NCBI GenBank assembly: GCA_010279815.1
Contig: QEOQ01000141.1
Location: 925,322 to 989,321, forward strand
Length of the DNA stretch: 64,000 nucleotides
Direction of reading: 5' to 3'
DNA from: Brachionus plicatilis
Taxonomy: Eukaryota; Rotifera; Eurotatoria; Ploima; Brachionidae
Positions 60,905 to 64,000 of this stretch are shown in pieces (within the stretch, counting starts at the first letter, position 1; each line of letters starts with the position of its first letter). A model generated the notes under the pieces. That model had not been told where the DNA came from, made no database searches, and saw nothing but the letters and a program-made list of their open reading frames with translations. A program made the position numbers and the translations under genes.

Positions 60905-62090
60905 GATTTCCGGGCAGACTAAACAAAAAATATTTTTTCACTTTCCTATCCGTTGTATATGTCGTATAGAAATAGAAAAATTAATTATTTGGCTTAAATT
61001 AGATAAAATACGGCAATTTTACTATAATAAGAAAGCTGATAATTATTTAACTTAAATCTAAAATGAATTTTACTTAATTTAATATATTTGAAATTAAAAT
61101 AATTTCTTTTTTTATCAGTTAATTAAAAAATGTCTGAATATAATTACAAAGAGGCATTTTTCGAATTGTACAATTTCCAAATTCAAGGAAAGTTTCCTGT
61201 CAAACAAAAACTAAAAAATAAAGAAAAATTTTCGAAAAATAAACATCAAAGATGGCCAAATATTTCGAAAATTTTTCGTCTGGGAACTGAAATATTTCAT
61301 CAAACACTTAATTTTTTTATTCAAAAGAAAAATTTTCAAATGACTGATATAAAAAATATTAATATGAGTCGAATGCCATGAAAATTCAGGACATTAAAAG
61401 CAGCTGCCATGAAGATAGATAGGTGATACTGTTCAAGTATCATTACCATAAGTTGACCGTGGTCCAGCTAATCCTGTTAATATTCTTGCATATATAACAA
61501 AAATTAATAATCATCAATTATATCAACTTGCCACTCAGCATGGTATTATACGTGGGTAGCATTCAAGAAATTCTTTTCAAATTTGTAAAAACAAAAAATT
61601 AAATTTGAATCCCTAGATTAAAGCACTGAAAAAACTTTAAGAGGGATTAATGGCCTTCATTCCATTTCTGGTGGCCAAAGGTTCATGAAATGTAACTGTG
61701 TTGATAAATGTCAGAAAATCTGTCCTTGTAGAAAAATGGCGTTTATTGTAATTCAAAATGCCATAAAAATAAAATTAGCAATGATTGTTTAAAAAAGAAA
61801 TTAATTAGTTTGTTTTCAAATTTTTATCGAATTAAAATTTTTCATGATTGACCAACTTTTTAAAATTTGTCTAATAAATTTATTTCTCTTATTTCATTTT
61901 AATTTAACTTAAATAATATAATTTAGCTCAATAAAAAGGTAGAATTCGTTATTTTAATTAAACTAAAAATTTTGTTATTATTTTAATTAAATGATTGTTA
62001 TTTTAGCTAAATAATTAATTTTACTTATTCTATACGACAAATACAATGAACCAAAAAGTTTCAGCATTCAAAAATGCAATAGAAAAATCA
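60905..62090. mobile_element. Decayed TIR element carrying a KRBA2-like integrase tail
   Basis: The left sequence cgttgtatatgtcgtataga (60951) is inverted at 62027-62050 (tctatacgacaaatacaatg), with weaker similarity outward (gtgattt ends). Inside is a broken coding tail described separately. The ends are imperfect and I could not fix the exact boundaries or a target duplication. Confidence 0.5.
61130..61770 (+). pseudogene. Remnant of a KRBA2-like/Ginger-type transposon integrase C-terminus
   Basis: From about 61417 one frame, with stops, reads GDTVQVSLP, VDRGPANPVNILAYI, LYQLATQHGIIRG and HSRNSFQIC. After a gap comes RGINGLHSISGGQRFMKCNC, then VDKCQKICPCRKMAF. This order, a VDRG.....NI...I block, a G.l...ysRn.f..C block and a terminal CxC..C...C.C.k cysteine cluster, is the C-terminal tail seen in KRAB-A-domain-containing-2-like proteins of Ginger-type DNA transposons. 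The 83-codon frame at 61130-61381 just upstream is open but unrecognised. Multiple stops and shifts show decay. Confidence 0.5.
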
Positions 62091-62757
62091 CTTTTTTTCA
62101 AACTGTTTTTTTTTACAAATTTATAAAATTATAAATCAAAGAATATCAAAGAACATCAAGTTCAATATAACGTTAGAAATTTGGTTTGTTTAAATTTAAA
62201 TTATAAATTTAAAAGTATATTTTCTTTAATTAACTTTCAACTTTTGCCTACGAATAAAAGTCTTTTAATGGCAAATTAAAGTTTCAGATAAAAATTTAAG
62301 ACCAAAACGATCATTTAGAATTTTAATAAACTTAATCAAATGATTTTGATAATTACAAAAAAATAAATACTAAATATTAGTACACATACTTTTCTAATAA
62401 TGGTTCATTATCAAACTTACATTAAATTGAATAACTTCTAAATTATTTTACTGAAGAAATCAATAATTTAAATAAATCAAAAGTTAATTTAATTGAGAAA
62501 TTCAAATTCATTACTTTCTATATTCATTCATTCATTCAAACTAAAATAATTTTATTTTTTCACTTAACCAAATTAAAAAATTTAAAAAATTAAAATGTTT
62601 TTGTCTTCAGTTTTTATTTTAATCAATTAAAATTACAGTTAAATAAAAAGGGATACAGTATTGATTTAACATGATAATTTAGGTAATTTAGGTAATTCGT
62701 AAAAAGGTGGTAATTTATGTGATTTTACGTAAATTTATAAAAGAAAATTTAAAAAAT
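62091..62757. other. A/T-rich spacer
   Basis: No gene seen. A ggtaatttaggtaattc direct echo near 62680-62700 leads into the inverted repeat that follows. Confidence 0.35.
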
Positions 62758-63180
62758 TTATCTGAGAAATTCGAAAATTTACGTATTTGAATTTACAAAT
62801 TCGTATTTTAAAATTTAAGATTTTAAATGCGAAATTAAATTTCAATCCATCTTTTACAAATTAAAATCCTTTTCAAAAATTTTAAAATAAAGCTTTGAAA
62901 TTTTACAAACTTAAAAAATCTACGATTAAATTTAATTTTTTTTACCTTTTTTCACCTTTTTTTAATATAGAAAAAATATGAATTTACTAAAAATTTCGGA
63001 ATTTTGGTTAAAATTGTTAAGCAGAAAAAATAACCCTTTTTTCTCAAACAAAATTAAAAAAATTCCAAAATTCTTCGAAAATTAGAAAAAAAAACGATAA
63101 TTTTTGTCCCTTTTACGATTAGCATAAAAAAGTAGAAATGAAGGTAATTTACGTAAATTTTCGAATTTCTCAGATAAATT
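62758..63180. repeat. Inverted repeat with ~29-bp arms
   Basis: tttatctgagaaattcgaaa (then atttacgta) at 62758-62786 is the exact inverse of 63152-63180. The space between is rich in acgtaaa and gaaaaat motifs, like the CAGTG-type MITEs elsewhere in the window, but it lacks their ends. A (TAA)n run follows the right arm. Confidence 0.6.
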
Positions 63181-63182
63181 AT

Positions 63183-64000
63183 AATAATATAATAATAATA
63201 ATATAAAAGCTATGATGTGCTAAGCACATGGAATGAGAGTTCAATCTCATCATAATAGCCTGTTTAAATTAATTTTATCAAGTTAGTAAGATTCAATGAA
63301 GAAAGTCTCCCTTCGTAATTCATTTTCTTCAAATCATAGCCAGCCCTATCCTTGATGAATAATATTTTATTTGTTTTAATTTCATTGTCGCCGAGCATGG
63401 GCGCAATTTTTCTATAAAAATTTACTAATTTTTAGGGGGGGGGATTAAAAAAAAAATTATGAAAAAAGCAATTTTATTGAACTCAATCAAATTAAAACAA
63501 AAAAAAAGAGTAATTAAACGGAAATTGATAATTCATTGTTAGCATTATTATAGATAGTTGACTTGGTACATTTGAATGAGCCGAGCATTTACATTTGAAG
63601 CAAAAATATTTCGATTGCTACTCTAGAATCGGTCTCGATGATGTCAATTGTGTCAAAGTTTGGAAAAAATAAAAAAAAAATTCTCATTAAGAAAAAATCT
63701 AAGTATTTTTCTTCGGCCAAGAGCCAAAAAGAAACATTCTAGATACCAAATTGAAAGTCTAATGACGAAAGTGCAAGTGATCTGAACCGATCACGGCCAA
63801 ATTGGTCGCTTCATACTTAACAAAAGAAAAGAAAGAAAAAAAGTATCAATCGACGCCTTAAAAATTGCGCAAATAAAAAAAAACCGTCTGTCCTTCGGTA
63901 TCATGAATAAATCTACTAAATCTTAAATATCTATTTTGTTAGAGGGACGACTGGGCTTTTTTTGTCCAATCTTTATTTGCTCCATTTTCATCAACATAAA
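63183..64000. other. Repeat-rich right edge without genes
   Basis: It holds a (TAA)n microsatellite (63181-63205), a compact set of hairpins at 63209-63259, a nine-G run at 63435-63443 and A-rich sequence. I see no ORF. The mix of hairpins and simple repeats suggests retroelement debris. Confidence 0.4.

Overview
The window is nuclear DNA of an animal with a very A/T-rich genome. Conserved genes are cut by GT-AG introns that fall into two size classes, about 47-105 bp and about 0.6-3.3 kb. Stops are standard (TAA, TAG, TGA). The gene set is metazoan: ARHGAP11A-like, CCS, SMC5, LIPT1, DERA, CCDC93, GPANK1, DENND4 and a class I PITP, plus a plant-like glycine-rich-domain (DUF1399/GRDP) gene. 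With the A/T richness and tiny introns, this makes a rotifer-like spiralian my best guess. That is inference, not proof.

Layout. 1-8.65 kb: 3' part of an ARHGAP11A-like RhoGAP gene (+); its introns carry CAGTG-ended TA-flanked elements and a MULE-like element. 8.65-19.9 kb: a gene-poor, transposon-rich stretch holding a dead LINE, a defective Tigger/pogo element, a broken gag/ORF1-like gene, a 1.17-kb foldback palindrome and a nested TIR element containing a second palindrome. 19.9-23.0 kb (-): a GRDP gene whose reading frame is broken by two flanked insertions and one stop codon. 24.9-25.7 kb (-): CCS, head-to-head with SMC5 (26.2-31.4 kb, +). 33.0-35.4 kb (+): LIPT1 and DERA, only 66 bp apart. 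35.5-39.0 kb (-): CCDC93. 40.0-41.1 kb (-): GPANK1, head-to-head with DENND4 (41.7-53.5 kb, +), whose introns hold hAT-like MITEs and a MULE-like element. 55.1 kb (+): an orphan signal-peptide/Reeler-like first exon. 57.5-58.5 kb (+): an intronless PITP with a large insert. 60.9-64 kb: repeats, including a decayed KRBA2-like integrase tail.

Most of the genes are housekeeping: SMC5 (SMC5/6 DNA repair), CCS (copper/SOD), LIPT1 (lipoylation), DERA (deoxyribose catabolism), CCDC93 (endosomal CCC complex), DENND4 (Rab10 GEF), PITP (phosphoinositide transfer) and ARHGAP11A-like (Rho inactivation). Exon joins were built by hand and checked for phase. CCS (222 aa), SMC5 (1055 aa), DERA (318 aa), CCDC93 (622 aa) and DENND4 (1804 aa) all close in frame at near-family lengths. 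The most interesting items are the transposon layer and what it does to genes: the element inside the GRDP coding region, two MULE-like elements that each carry a small FLYWCH-like plus AT-hook ORF, the large palindromes, and the tight LIPT1-DERA pair with a splice-acceptor-like site just before the second ATG.
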